Positions 13,672-29,088 of a DNA stretch of 64,000 bases are shown piece after piece. Within the stretch, counting starts at the first letter, position 1; each line of letters opens with the position of its first letter. A program made the position numbers and the translations under genes. The stretch is from Paralichthys olivaceus. Lineage: Eukaryota; Chordata; Actinopteri; Pleuronectiformes; Paralichthyidae. Below the pieces are notes generated by a model. It worked only from the letters and a program-made list of their open reading frames with translations. It was not told the origin of the DNA and made no database searches. Where the stretch lies: positions 7,930,861 to 7,994,860 of the forward strand of contig NC_091097.1 in assembly GCF_024713975.1 (NCBI RefSeq). Direction: 5' to 3'.

Positions 13672-16600
13672 CCTCGTTACCCTGTGTCTGCCTTGATTAG
13701 ATAATCTGTTAATTGAAGAGAGGGACCTTGTCTGTTAGTCTGTACACTAAGGGTTGAGGATGATGATGATGATGATGAAGGGCAGAGGGGAGGTGGGTGG
13801 GGTCAAATGCCTCCTCCTTGTTGCTAGGGATGTCTTCACTTAGTTTGTGTTGCTAGGCTGCCAATTCCCTCATGTTAAGTGGAAACGTACCCCCCCCCCC
13901 CCCCTCTCCCTCTCCTCCGTCCAGGCACCTCATCCCTCCCTCCCTCCTTCTCCACTAAACCAAAATAACTTCACCAACCATCTGTCACTGGGCTCACAGG
14001 TCTACTGTTGCTTAGGAACAAGTCAGACACTCACATGTCTATATGCATCCACAAATGAATTTATCTTCATATTCCGCTATATATTGATAATAATCACTTG
14101 TTAGAGACGCACCTCTGCCAGTGACTGCTACATCAATGAAATGTCTGGCATTCACTACCAGTTTAGAGTGTGTGACGCTCCACTGAGATGGAATTCACAA
14201 GTTCAGCAACAGGCTGTTGAGATTTCAGCTTTTTAAAGGGAAAAACTTCTTGAAACTGACTCAACTAAATGTTACACAAGGTTTTGATAATTAGTTCTAA
14301 AGAGTAACATGTTCTTTGAAGTCTCCAATTTGCAGTCAGTTTCTCCTCATTTGTCAATTCTCTGAAGTTTAAGCCTCAGAGGCATTGTTCGTTTTTTTTC
14401 TTACCGTAGCCGGGGATTTACATATTGACAGAAAGATGAAGTGTAAGTACAAACTACTTTCCATAATCACCCTGCAGTGAGAGCCAAATCCTATTTCACA
14501 GCATCCATTCACATGCTCCCAATTAATTCAAATCCAGAGGATGAGATTATTTGATTTTATTGTATACACACAAAGAGACACTCCTTGTTTTTTTCTGTTA
14601 TCAGCCAATCCCAAAGCAAACTATACCTCTGGGTTTATGGAAGGTATTTGTGGCTGGAGCTAATCATTGTTTGCACACATGCTTGTCAGTTACTGACTGA
14701 AAGCTGCTTACCCAGACATAAGGAGTGTTTCTACCAAATTGAATCTCATGGCCTTTGTTTTTAGATGAACAGCAGATTAATGTGACGGGCTCCACTGTCA
14801 AAGCTTGAGGAGTCATTTCAAAATCAACCTGTAAAAGTTCATCCCTTCAACTGTTGACATTTTATCCATAAAAGTGTGAGTGAAGGGATTAGGATAAAAT
14901 TGGAAAAGACACATTTCAGTGTTATAATTACATGATATTAACAGTCTGGGGGAGTGACGACATGCGTAATCCTTTGGTTGTGCAATTAGATAATAAATAT
15001 TAAATTGGTTCCCAGTCAGTCGAAATTTGCTTTTCGTTTTTAATTTCCTTTTACAACCTACTTTTCCCTGACGTTTTCAGCGTCCTCCTTCCTCGCTGCC
15101 TTTACAACTTCATATAAATCTGCACTGGCAATCTCATAAATTGGAAATGTTTGAAATTGCACCACTAAATTGTCTCTTGGGAAATTTTCAAACCCAGCGG
15201 GCAAGTTTCCGTGCAAGTACAAAACTGTCTCGATGTCTAATTGTGTGAAATAGACGCAACGAGAGGAGTCAGTATTTTTGAACAAGGGTTGTAAATGAAT
15301 GGAAATCAACTTAGAGGTAACACAATCACTGGAGTTATTTTAATATTACAAGCAGGACTGATTGTGACAAATTACCAGCTATTAAATTATAGAGGAGCAA
15401 TTGTTTGATGAGTAAATAATCACTGCTATTTCCGTCATTAAAGCACCGACAACATAAAATGAAACCTTGCAATGCATAAGGAAGTGAATGAGTGCATGAA
15501 GAATAGTTAGTATCAGTTAGATAATCTGTTTTTGGAGCAAGAATCAATAACTTCCATTTTCAGTGATTTACCAACAGGTATATATACATACATACAGGTA
15601 CAAAGCAGCTGAAAATCCAAATTATAATGTTGTCTAATAAAAACAGAGCTTCTCTCCTTCTCAGTAGTTTCATTTCTGTCGCCGAGGAAAGGAAGCAGCA
15701 GGCGTGGTGAAGCCAATATTTCTGATAAATATTTGCCACTGTTCAATCCTAGTATATTAATTCATGTCTTCATTTAAAGGTGCTGTGTTTGGTCTACCTC
15801 TCGAGGCTCCTATATATAAGTCACAGTGACAGTTTCCTCAGCAACCTGCAGTGAACTCACCTGTCAAAGTTTTAATTGTCTTTCAGAGCAGATAGAAATC
15901 TGCTTCTCATAGTTATTTTAACTGAACTGCATGTTTTTTTAAACACTTTCATGAGAAGCCTTTAAAGTTAATGTATGTCTGAATCAATATTGATTCCAGG
16001 CATAATTTATGTGCATAAATGAACCTATATCTTTGAAGAACACACTTCAAAATGTCCATGTTCATGAGACATTTGACCTCATTCCTCATTGAAAACTAAT
16101 ATTTTAATAAAAAAACAGACAGGGTGCTGCTTGAAATTCATTCACTTGTTGAAGGTTTTTTTATTAGGAAAGACTTTGCCTCCTAAAAAAAAGAGTGCTC
16201 ATTATATTCCAGTGAAGAAAATAACGCCAGATTACTACTTCAAATGAATATATATTTTTAATTGTATTTCTTTATCTTTCGAACATCTGAGGAGCAGCGC
16301 ATTATCTCTGACCACCTGACTGCCTCCTCCGGTGATGAGTAGTGGTGTAGTCCACAGGGAGCTCATCATCACTTTAAAACGCACCAGAGACTTGGCACAA
16401 AAGAAGCGCTCGCCGGCGAGCACAGGGACTGTCTGTCTCTTATTACATCAGGGGGGACACGTTTTGCACCTTGCGCGCTGTGTAACAAGACTCACCAAGA
16501 GTCGGGAAAATATGGAATTTGAGTTGTAGAAACTCACTTGTAGTTGCACCTGATGCGACCCTCTGTAACTGCAGGGAATAGTCCAGTGATGCGGATGTGG

Positions 16601-16708
16601 TCATTACGCACCGGAGCTGTGCAGAACTCGATGCTTGACTGTAAACCGGGACTTTAAAGGCTTTTGTTTTCGTTCATTTCCTCTTATATTGTGTGAACAG
16701 TCACATGA

Positions 16709-17134
<426 letters not shown>

Positions 17135-20100
17135 AACAGGAAGAGCAGGTACAGCGGAGAACTGATGGAGCGGGGATTCGATATGAAGATCTGGAGCTCA
17201 AGATCTGCATCTGCATGTACTTTATAGACGTTCTCTCTGAGTCCTGGTGAGGAAAAATATGCAAAAAATTCACTTTTGCTTCCGAAAATGACCACAAGAA
17301 ACGGGTCCAGCGACAAATGTCCGTGCGTAAAGTTTGTGCGTAAAAGACAGCCAATTGTTTACACGTGGGCCGATCTGTTGAATCTTTGGAGTGAATTAAT
17401 ATTGCCAACTTGAACAAAGTGACGAAATGTTTACAAGCTGTTACCTCATTTTTTGTGAAGTTATTTTCCTTTGGTTTTGTAAATTTGAAATGATTGTCAA
17501 TGAATGTTTTTAAACTATCAAAAAGCATGATTGTGAATTCTAATAGTTCCACGCATCTGCCAGTGTTCTCCGTGGACTTGATGGATATATGGGTAATCTC
17601 TATACAAAGTATTTTTCTCGGTCTCGTTTGGTATATACTGAAATCTTGCACGTTTTTCAACAGACTCCATCACAGCTTTATGGAGTGATTCTGGTCCTTC
17701 TTGGCATGCTCGCTAATTGATCTGTAGTGAATTTTGGACCTGTTTTGCACTTTTGAACTCACTGATGCTGCATGAATTATTTTGTACCAAAAACAACTTT
17801 GAACTTGAAATTGCAGCATGCAATTAAATCACTGAAATGACCATGTGATCCTTATCTCTGTCATCTGTTAATGAACATGATCCATATCACACCAACATTA
17901 TCATGTGTGCAGATATTTTTGTGACTCTGTTGTATTAGCAAAGATATTTTTCTTCAAAAACTGTGTTTAAAGTCAGTCATCTAATTATGACTAATTTAAA
18001 AACTACACATTTTTTCACTTTTGATTCAAAACTAATCAAATGAGGTTGTTTTTGCACAAGATGAAAGTAATATGTGAATACAGTATTGCATTTCCAAATG
18101 ATTAAATATGTTATTAATGTTGTTTATGAATGAAAACGTTATTTTACACAGTGCTATGAAGACAAAAATCTGAAGCAGTAAGCTCACATGGCACAATCAC
18201 ACTTAATTACAGAGTGAGCAGCATTTATTTAGCTCTCGAGGCGATGTGAGGCCAGGCTGAGTTATCCCTCTTGAGAACAACAGGTCGAGCTCATATTGGC
18301 TTCACAGCATTTAATCTGCTCGCTCTGGAGAGTGACCAGCTGAAATCCACACACGTTTGTGCTCACCCTCACCACTTCACCTCCCAGCAGCCCCCACTGC
18401 AACTAAAGGAATCTAAGTAATCCAGAAAAGTTCATGTTTGTCTTTTGTGCCATTGGAACTAGCCAGCGGTGAGAGAATCTTTAATATCTCAGTGCAGCTT
18501 TGATGCAAGATTTCACTGGGGAGAGGACATATAAGAACATTCATGAACTATCATTGCACTTAATGATATCATTACTCTTCCTGCAGATCTGTCAGCAGAT
18601 AGCAATCACATCTTTTATCTTCCTTGAGAACTAAACTTTGCCATCTAATTCTATTTATGTCAGACGAAAAAGTTCCATTCTGGCGGATATTAGGTTTTGA
18701 TTCAGCATTTTGGTTCAATTTCTGTCCAGTTTCTTCTCTATTTCTATCTGCACGCCCTCCTCTATCTCTTTTACGTGCCCCACTCAAAAGCAAGCAATGT
18801 CCTCATTATTATTTCAGTACTTGTTAGGAGAGATGGGACGGATGAATCCTTACAAACACAGCCATGCATTCACACATGTGCCCGTTCACCGTGCAAAACA
18901 TTGGACACTGATGATCGATCGACCAGCAAATTCTGACAATGACCAAAAGTATTTCAGAAAACAACATCGATAAATAAAACCCATTAGATAAATAGACTTG
19001 AACAGCATAAAACATCTCTACAATAGATAGACACAATGCACAGCAAACATGTACGTACTGCAGATTTAAACCTGTTGACATGGTGACCACTGAAAACACA
19101 TGTAAAGCACCTTACTTTTTGGAGCACAGCAAAGAGTAATTAAGATGAAAGCAGAGATGATTATTTATTCTTACAAAGCTCAATATTTAAAGGCTCTGTG
19201 TCATATTTTCCTTTGAAACAGGACATCATAAAGCATTTTCCTTATTAGTCACCTTGTGATTCCACACACTTGAAGATAAACTATCTGATTTTATACCAAG
19301 AGGAGGTCAAAGAGAGAACTGCTATTAAAATAATTTATTACAGCTCTTAATAAACCTCATCCTTTCTTCCTGAGCCTGTAATCTAATCATCTGGGGAAAG
19401 AAAAACAAGCGAGATCGCTCCGGTATCGTTACTATGCACCAGTTAATGCTTGCTGGAAACACAGAGGCATGCATGCTATTTTTAGAGACAACATAGTTAA
19501 CTGTTCCGTTCTTAACTTGCCACATTGAAACTCAGTTTAAAAAGATATTGCGCTGTACGTGACTTCTTTGGTTCAGTTAGTACTATTGAGTGGCAGTGGC
19601 CCAGAGCTTGAGTGATGTCAGAATATAAGGATGGGAATTTCATCTCACTTTGTCCAGAGCCAGAAAGGTAGCAACAGAAAAATGGCATCAAGGGTAGAAG
19701 GGGGTAAACACATATAAGTGCTAAGTGCAGCTGCTACCACTCACATCTGTATCAACCGACTCCACTAGTTGCAAAAAGAAGGCTGCTTCTATTGAGGTCT
19801 ACGAGAAAACAAGTTTTCTCACTTGATTTATAACAACAGTAAACAAAGCAGTTTCAAGTCTTCTTCAATACAGCATGATGTTCATCTGATAAATTAAGAT
19901 ACAATTTGCTCAGTATTCATTGAGACATGACTATCATGTGACTGACAGCTGTTACCATCCAATGGGTCTAGATCACTGGTGATACAGTGTCCTCGAGCTC
20001 AGGCTCCACTGTCCACTCCTCCAAATATGGTCACTTCTGGTTTCAAAAAACAAGATGGCGCTGGACAAAAAGGCCAAAGTCAAGGCTTCAAAACGGCAGC

Positions 20101-20261
20101 TCATAGTGGTTTCCCACTCACTGATAGTTCTCTAAGACTGCTAAGGAACAAAGCAGCTAGCCCAGTACTACCCCACCTGTAAATTTGAACAAAAGATAAA
20201 TAAATAGATATAGAGATGTACGAATAAAAACAATACAATCTAGAAGAGAGATTATCTATTA

Positions 20262-20560
20262 AAGGTCCAGTGTGTAAGATTTAGGTGAAAGGGATCTATT
20301 GGCACAAATTGAATATAAAATAATCCCACTGATGTTTTCATTAGTGTATAATTATCTAAATTGTATAAATTGTTGTTTTCTTAACCCTTTATATTTAAAT
20401 ACTTACATCAGGAGTGAGGTCTCTCTACGTAGGCTGCCATGTTTATTACAGTTGTCCAAACTGGACAAACTGAATATGTTTAGAGTTTTAATGACAACTG
20501 AAGGTGACCACAGGTTCTCTTCCATGTTTGCAATTGACCATTCATTGCGACTGACAATTG
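20262..20560 (+). repeat. Fish palindromic MITE-like repeat
   Basis: It starts AAAGGTCCAGTGTGTAAGAT and continues TTAGGTGAAAGGGATCTATTGGCA, then a central part with GGCTGCCATGTTTATTACAG and TCCAAACTGGACAAACTGAA. Related copies at 33988-34045 (minus) and 60838-61140 (other half) share the same AAAGGTTCAGTGTGTA end, so the ends look like terminal inverted repeats of one non-autonomous element. Confidence 0.65.
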
Positions 20561-22555
20561 CAGCACATGAATGCAGTCAACAGACCAAAGGTTCTGAAAA
20601 ATATATTAAAAATGTGAATGATATTATGACCACATTAATACTAGCTGTCAGGATGCATTCATGCAAACGTGCATTGTTTTTCTCTGGTTCTTCTGTGTGA
20701 GTCTCTTTTTTACACTCTTCTCTTGGCTGAATGACAATTAAATTACTTACCATCTTGCTTCAGATCCACTCAAAGTTTTCTCACATTTCGGAGGCACTAC
20801 GTGTCGCCCACTGCCACTGAGCATATGCTAAAGAGTTAGCATGGAGCACCGTCCATGTGTCCGCAATCTGTTGTCTTCATCACAAACTGAATGATTTGCA
20901 ATAACCACAGTGGATTTTAGAAGGAAGATACTGTTCGTACTGGTTTAGGCCCAGAGCTTTACACAGACACACTGTTATGACGTGTATGACTGCGCCAGCG
21001 AAGGGTGATATGCAGTTAATTATATCAGTGCATGAAGACAATATTAATAAGCTAATATTGCAGTGGAAGCGCAGGAACAGTGTGTTAACATGTTAACCCT
21101 TCACCCCAATCCACATGTATGCAGTGGTGCAGACTTGTGTGCGTTTCAGGCTCTCTCTCCATAATGCCGCTGTACGTTTGCTTGTCAAGAAGCGTCACCA
21201 CTGACCTTTTACAACAGAGACCTCACAGAAAATAATGAACCATGCACCGGCCATGAAATCATGAGAGAAATAATGGTGATTAAACCAGCGGTGGCATTCA
21301 GCATTTAACTGTGACGAAGACAGCTCTCCCACAAGGCTTAAAGGGAAAATACGTAATACATCACTGTGAAGGTCTATTGTAGCGCTTTCCTTTTTCACCG
21401 GAAAAGTTGAACACAATAGAGTATTAGCAGTGTGGGCGACACTGTGGTGCATTTGTAATCCCCCCGGTGTTTTTGTTGAGAGGGCAAGATGCACTAAAGA
21501 CCTGTCTGCAATGCTGACACAAGTCCCAAAAGGTTCAACTGGCCTTTCTCAGTCCCATACAATTTGTTTCAGATGGGGTGTGTTTTATTCAATGGAGGAA
21601 GCAATAACAAATGGAGCAGGGAAACTGTATCTCACACAGGAGAAAGGATGTAAACACTCTCTTTCCTCCCTCTTCCTTTAGGACAAACACACACAGTAAG
21701 TTATAATTTCAAAAGCTATCACATTAAAGCACATTTGGCTTTAATTTGCTTTCTTAAAAAGTACACAATGAAAGATTCGCTCTCAAAAGTTGTCCGATGC
21801 CAGGTCGGCATCTGTCCTGCATCATTTGGCCTCTTTTAGCTCTCGCTAACGAGTCACATATGCTCTGATTTTAAGACTTTTTTACTCAGGCACTTGCTCT
21901 TTTCTATCTTCGTTTCCCTTTTGAGTTCTTCGTGGCTCTGCCGTTATCTCCACTCTAAGAATGGCAAGCTACTTGTCTCTCATCACTATCTGCTAGCTCT
22001 CTCTCTCTGGTTGTTGGAGTGGGACTTAAAACAGACTATACTCTTCCAATATGGTACACCAGAGTTACAAAGTGCAGTTCCAGGCATCCAGGGGGCGCTG
22101 TAGCAATGACAGAATAGTTTAGGTTTGTGTACCATCATCAAGGTATTAAAAACTACCAAGTGTTATTTTTCAACTAATGTTGCCACTAGAGCACAATGTT
22201 TTCTAAAATTAATTATTTTCTTGATGCAATTTTATATTCTTTTTATAGTCATTGTGCCCCCCAGTGGTTTGGATCCATTAAAACTAGTAAGAGTTTCAAC
22301 AGTCTAAAAACACAGGCGTCCATGCTCAAATGCACACATACATACAGACAAAAATACACACACACTTTTTCTCCATATCACCCAAGGCAAATTGTGCCAC
22401 ATCCAATTCAGCAGGGAACCAATAGTCCTTGCATTTAAGCTCATGAAATTTTAAACAAATCTATTATGTGCAAACAAATGAACAACAAACAACAAGATTG
22501 CCTCATTCTTCCCATTACCCACAAACACTGAAAGTTGAAAAGCTGGCGATTATGC

Positions 22556-22614
22556 ACAAACACACAAACACAAACACACACACGCACACGCACACACACA
22601 CACACACACACACA
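22556..22614. repeat. (AC)n microsatellite, impure
   Basis: CACAAACACAAACACAC grading into CACGCACACG and then pure AC units. It lies in the rprml-prr29 interval. Confidence 0.93.
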
Positions 22615-25600
22615 CCAGACACTTAACTCAATTAACGCATTTCAGAGCATCCACAAAATGATACACCTACATCATTTCACACTCTCAAATGTGGTTCTAC
22701 GCCTCACATATTCTCAGCGTGAACGCAAGCATCATTTGCCAATGTGACCGCAGTTGATTTCATAATAAGAAATGCTGTCAGCCATAACCCTGAGGCTTTT
22801 TTCAGCTTTTGGGGCGACGTGATGTGTCGCTGTGTTTTTTTATTTTCCTGAACTTGGGCTGTCAGTGTGTTCCCACTCCACCAGCTCTGTTCCGTTTTCT
22901 CTCCTGAAGCTTTTTATCTATCTGCGCTCTCAAAAATCTCTCTCATTTTTCGGACAAAACAGACTAGCAATGCTACTGGATAAGGAATCCATAAGGAATA
23001 ATGGATTAAACTGGGTAGAAGTTAAGAAAAACAAGAAGCTGACTGTGATAATTGCCCAATGTTTGGTTTAAAAATAAGTGGAAATATTGCTCTGGAACAT
23101 AAAAGAAAAAAGAACTGTCAGGAAACCACAAAAGGCTTAAAGTTAAAAGAAATTAATTATACTTCTTTATTTGTGCACTTTGAAGAGAACAGTATTAATA
23201 GCCACTTTAATCTTAAGGAAGTTGTGGTTAAACTTTTAAAAAGGTGGGTCTCATAAATTCAAACCTGCCAGTCCTCGCCCTATGAGTCATTACAAACAAT
23301 ATGGAAATGAACACTTAGTATTCACAGGTTCGTTTCTCACGTGTGCCATTTTGTGTAAAATGCTTAATCATATTCAGCGGGAGCAGATGCCGGCAATAAA
23401 ATAAGACAAACAGAGAGAAAGCCGGTGGCAGTTTTCTCAGGTAGACTGTGCGTCACTGCCACTGAGAACGACATGCTCTTCCTCAATTGCCCCAAACTCT
23501 CATTGAGGAAATCATAAACTATTCTCAATTCAATTATCTGATGAGCCTCCAACATGAAGGAAAGTTTTTAGATGGAGCATAACGATGCTGAGGCTCGTTG
23601 TCTGCGCAGGCCTTTCGGCAGCGAGGTTATGACTAATTCTCATGGGGGATGGAGAGTCGTAGGTTGCCACTTAAACATCTTTCATCTCTGTTTGTGTATT
23701 TAACCAGGGATCACATCTGGGTCAATGCTGCATCTGGATACACACACACATACACACACAGATCCGGTCAGGATGAGGAGACAGCTCGGCACCGGGGGAT
23801 TTTAGAGGCAAGCAGAAGGAAGGAGCTTGGCACAGGTTGTGTCTGATTAAGTCAGCTTTCGGTGAGAGCCGGAGCTGAGACCCAATGACACCAGCTCGGC
23901 TGCGTTCGACGGAGACAATCACCGTGGGACTAATCAAGGCCCCAATAACCACAAAGCAAACAGAATGGGAGCTCACGCTGTGGAAGGCAAATGGTAATTA
24001 ATATGCTTTTCTCTTATTGGCTGCATCCTCTTAAGGAGACAGTAGGTGTCTCATCCTATTGATTTCCACTGAAAATCACTTGTATTGACCACTAGCTGAT
24101 GCACCATTCTGCAGTCTCATCGCCTACGACACGCATCCACTTAAATTGAAATGGCAAATGTGAGATAATTGGTGTTTGTGGCTAGCTTAATATGTCACGT
24201 ATTAATAAAGTGTGCGGGGAGATGTGTTGATTGGCTCGAGACGGTGGTAGGCACTATATGAAGTTTGCTCACAGCCGGGGGAGGAGGTGGAAGTGGTGGG
24301 GAGTGTCTGTCAGTCAGCACTGCTCCTCAGGGAGGAGGAAAAAGGAGATATTTTGGCTGCCTTTATACTTCATCCCAACACACCAGAGAGTGTTCGGTCA
24401 GAGAGAGAATAACATTCACCCCTCTCTGCACTGTCCTTCACTTTATTTCAAATTGCATTGTCATGTCACTGTTTGGTTTTGACATCTGTAGACATCCTCT
24501 CTTCTTTTCTTTTCATTCATGATGACAGATGATTGCGAACGAGAAAGCTCCAAACCTCTGCCTCCCTGAGGGGATCACAGTGACATGGAGTCTTTCTGAG
24601 TGTCCACTCGTCCTGATCGGAGGCGCGCTAATCACCTGCCGAAGGGGTTCAACCAGGAAGAGTTACAACACCGCCAGAAACTTCATACAATCAACACACA
24701 AACATATACGAGAACTATAATACGTGAGCGCTCATTTACAACTTTAAAGCTGTAAATTCAGACCTCTGAGAGGAAGAGGATGATCGCTGACATCATCTAA
24801 ACATATCTCAGCTCACCACGCACACACATCCACATGTGATTGGGAACACAAACACACACACACTCATTTACACACACACTGCTACCACCACATAAGGGCT
24901 GCAGGGTGGTGTTGCCATAGGAACGGGGAAAGGTAATGGCCATGTTCTTGAGCTGATGCCGCAGGGGGTGAGGGGCAAAAGAGGTGCGCGCATGTGTGTG
25001 TGTGTGTGTGGGTGTGAAGGGTGTTAAGTGAGTCACACTTATGAACTAATGACAAGAGTTTTAAGTTCAAATTTACCATCTTTCTGTCACCATCCACTAA
25101 ATGATGGCGCCATCAATTCCAGACAAAACCAGCGTACTAACAGGATAACATTTAAAGAAAGGCAATGAGTTCTAGGCAACAGCGATGACATGCTATTTGC
25201 TTTTAATGCACCCAGCTAATGTTTTCAGCTTTGATGCAGAGGGAGGTGCTGGGCGTCCTGATGCACAGCCGTCCCTCACCACCCCTGGGTTATGAATAAA
25301 TGATTCCTAATGCAAGGAACTGACCCTTTAACCAACACTGATGACGACCACCTCTAGTGCAAATAATTTAATCATACCTCAGCAGCCCGGTCCTTATAGA
25401 GAGTTATTTAAGCGCCAGGAAGTTCCAGCGTCACATTAAAATTTGACATATCTCAGTGATGCATGCGTGCCTCCTGACATGTTCTAACAATATTCTATAG
25501 ATGCTGGAGTTTGCATCATGACCCTCAGTGACCTCAATGTGTGACATCGACATCATGATCACTGGCCTATAAGATTCAGTATCAGTATTTTCACCTGCAC

Positions 25601-25673
25601 TGACATACACTTCATAGGTAACACCATAACCATGAGGGCACTCAAAAGGGAAGTGGTCTGATTATCTGAAGGA

Positions 25674-25972
25674 TTTATTATCTGCACCAGCGAGGATGTT
25701 TCCATCTGTGTTTGTTTGATAGTTAGCAGGCTTACGCAGAAACTACTGGATTGATTACCATAAAACTTTGCAGGAAGGATGCAAGTCATTGGTCAGGGAA
25801 GAACCCATTCAATTTGGGTATGGATACGGGGTTGGTTCAGGAATACTGTCTTTCTTTCTTCAACATTTTGAGACAGGGCTTTTTAAAAAAATACTCTATG
25901 AGTGTAGTGTATTTAGCTTGTTTTAATTTAAAGGGACTATCTGGCCATGGCAGAGATATGTGCTCTCCTTAA
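25674..25972 (+). repeat. Fish interspersed repeat, copy 1
   Basis: Signature pieces in order: ATCTGCACCAGCGAGGATGT, GTTAGCAGGCTTACGCAGAA, ACTACTGGATTGATTACCAT, TCAGGGAAGAACCCATTCAA, CAACATTTTGAGACAGGGCT, and GGCAGAGATATGTGCTCTCC at the end. The same pieces recur at 26010-26095 (minus), 26445-26640, 30395-30612, 31490-31660 and 57470-57735 (minus). I recognise it as a common fish repeat; the family name is uncertain. Confidence 0.65.
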
Positions 25973-26009
25973 TTTGTCATAAAACATAAAGTAGGTGAAA
26001 AAAAATGTA

Positions 26010-26640
26010 ATGGGTTCTTCCCAGACCCAGCTCTAATCCCTCCACCGTGGAAATCAGTTCAGTAGTTTTTGTTTCACGCTGCTAACAAATTAATAATATA
26101 GTTCCTCTCTTTACTGTTGAACAGTCTCAGTTCTTCGCTTTAAATTCCACAAGATGTTGGAAACTTTCTTTTGAGACACTGCTCTGTTTCGAAAGATTTG
26201 TCAGCTGCATTCTGTGAAGCAAATGTTCCAGGCTACTACATCCCAAAGGTCTTTTATTGGATTCAGCCTTGGGGAGATCAAGTTTACTGACCTGATCGTC
26301 ATGTTCAGGTAAACAAGTCTGAGGCGACTTTTGCTTCTTGACGTGGAGCATTATCATAATGGAAGGAGCCGTTAGAAGAAGAATGAACAGTGGCCATAAG
26401 GTGATGAACATAGAAGAACCTATATAATTTAATTGCAAATCTGTATCAGGTTTTTTTCTCCTTTCCTCAACATTGTGACATGAGACGTTTCTCAGAAAAA
26501 GAATGAATGAACATTGATTTGAAAAATCTGACATGTTTAGGGGACTGCAATTTGGTGCAGATCCAAATCAAGTTCATTCCAATGTGGTTTCATAAAGGGA
26601 CAGTTAGGGCTTAGCAGAGATATGTGCCATTCTCTGAGAC
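26010..26640. repeat. Fish interspersed repeat, inverted and partial copies 2 and 3
   Basis: At 26010-26095 the head of the repeat appears reversed (GGGTTCTTCCCAGACC ... AGTAGTTTTTG ... GCTGCTAACAAAT). At 26445-26640 its tail appears in forward orientation (CTCAACATTGTGACATGAGA, AGGGGACTGCAATTTGGTGC, GCAGAGATATGTGCCATTCT). With copy 1 immediately left, this makes a head-to-head nest of the same family. Confidence 0.6.
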
Positions 26641-28916
26641 AATCTGAGTGTCAATCGAGATTAGATCTTCAAAACACATCAGTTAAGAAGACAAATCATT
26701 CTATGGTGCTAATGTCTTCCATTGCTTCATTAAAACTCTTCACTTTGGGATGTGAATTCATTTTCTTCATTGCTGTTTGCACACTATCTTTTTCTCTCTG
26801 CTTCTATAAATAAAACTATGCATTTCTGTAAATTAGATGATGTTAGGTGTGTGGGCCGCGTTGGACAACCGGATGAGAATTATCTTTGGGCCACGTTGCT
26901 AATTAAACACAGCTTATTAGTTCCCTCATCCCTCACAGAGTTGGTCATCACCTGCTGCTGTGGCTGTTCCTACCCCCCCAACCTTCCTCCTTCTCCACCT
27001 CTTCTCTCTCTGCTTGATGCCTCCCTTTGTGTCACATTGCCCACTTGACAACAGGGGGGTATTTTAAAAATAGAGACGATCCACCCAGATTACAGTGTTT
27101 TAATTACAGAGCTGGAGATGCGATGGGGGTGTGGAGGCCCCCTCTCCCTGACGGGGAGTGGTGGTGGGGGTGAGGAGGGGAGGAGAGTTGGAAGGCACAG
27201 TGAATGTAAACCGCGTGCTAATTAGTGTCGTCTGCCATGGTGGAGCTCTCAGGCTGCAACCGTCTATTATGCAAGCATCGTTGGCAATGTCGCATTCAGA
27301 GCGCTCCTCCAACGCACACCTGTGGCCACATCACATTTTAAATATTAATACTTTAGAAAATGACCTGTGGGGAGACCGGGAGCAATTTAATACAAGGATT
27401 ATGAAAGTTTTAGTAATATCTTCTATTGATCCACTCTACTAGTTCTATGGTTTTAAACAGTATAATCGGTTAATAAATGGTAAACACAATAAAACCCATT
27501 GTATAAAGCACTATACTGTGGCTGTAGTGTTAATGTGGGGTGATTTGAATTGTTTGGTTTGTTTGGTTTCTAATAATAATATTCTAATATGGTTAATTCT
27601 ATAAAATACATTTCTGGTGATTACATTTCACCTGACAACAGGTTTACAGTGTTATAATATATGTATTCTATGTGTGCTCATGGTTCACAAATGGTCCCGG
27701 ATACGAACGCTCATTTCTAGCGTCTGCGCGATTAAGTCTTGGCTGCCAATCAAGGCATTTCACAGCATCAAATAACCAACTACAGCTAAACTTACATGAA
27801 CAAACATCAGTGTGATCTAAAATGATAGAGACCATCTTTGAAAAATATTTGTTTTATGTGTACTTTGTCTTTTTAATTTGGTCCATATCTAATTCACTAA
27901 CATGGATGAAGCAGGGTTTATGACCTGTACTGCAGCCAGCCACCAGGGGGTGATCAAAATGGTTTGGCCTCACTTACAAGCTTATATACAGTGGACAAGT
28001 TAAACAAAGACTTCTCACAACACACTGAGTTTTGCTATGCGTACCTATATATGCATTCATTAACAGTAATGTTTAATACTTGTACTTACGTATACTAATA
28101 CGTATACTTCACAACACCTTTATATGAAACATCTAATTTACATCTGTTTATAATTACAATGTCATGCTATGACCCTAGTATTTACTGTTTGCATACTGAT
28201 TAGAACCAAATAGTAAATAAGGTGTTAATCTGAACATCTGTGTTCATTTCCAGGCTGTTGATTAAGGCTGTAGTGTATATAATCACCTGTTGTAATAGTG
28301 CAGCCATTAGCCAGCACATAAATATTTTATTATGTAACCGAGCTACATTGCAAAATGTAAGCAGCTCCTCCTCTTGTGTGTGTTGACTTACCAAGATGGA
28401 AAGATTAAATGTTGTCTTAAATTATCCCAATCAACATATGATACCTAATAGATGCTAATAAAAACAATAGGATATCATTTTTTGAAAGATCAGATGCCCA
28501 AATAAGCAAATACACGAAAGGAGAGAAATGGAGTTTAACCATTTAAACGTGGGTATTGACAGCTTAGGTTAAAAAGCAGCCTGAAAAGGGCCATTTTGTG
28601 TTTGTGCCCTGATGAAGGCCTTAATGGCCACCCCAGTTTACATCATCCATCCATAATATACTGTGTGTGTGCTCCCAGTGTGAGGAGTCTGGAAGCACAC
28701 ACACATATTTTCATTTGCTCCTGATATTTCCCATGATGGCCTATATGACGATTCACGTTTACATTATTAAATTGATTCGTTTAGTTCAGCATTCACAAAA
28801 AATATGAAAGTGTCCATTGAACGCGTTCATGTAGCTGGATCCGATGATTCAGACTCTTTCTATCTCTCTGACCTCCTTTTCATTGACAGGTCTGTGCAAA
28901 CAAGATCATGTGAAAT

Positions 28917-28943
28917 AATGAATAAATAAATAAATAAATAAAA
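28917..28943. repeat. (AATA)n microsatellite
   Basis: Five to six tandem AATA units in AT-rich intergenic DNA. Confidence 0.9.
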
Positions 28944-29088
28944 GATGAGTAAATAATGTTAAATAAGTTGTTTTTTTTGTAAAATAAAATACAATGCTGT
29001 AGTTCATATACAACATAAACCTTTTGCCTGGTGTCAACTGTTAATTCTGCTGTAAATTCAATTTGATTCATATTATTTCTTTGACTTA

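Noticed and set aside
15058-15309. Minus-strand open frame of 83 codons
   Set aside because: It has normal-looking composition but no similarity I recognise, no upstream signal, and no splice sites in phase. A chance frame is the simplest reading.
26127-26534. Minus-strand open frame of 135 codons
   Set aside because: It partly overlaps a repeat copy at 26445-26640 in the opposite direction and has no recognisable domain; judged to be chance.
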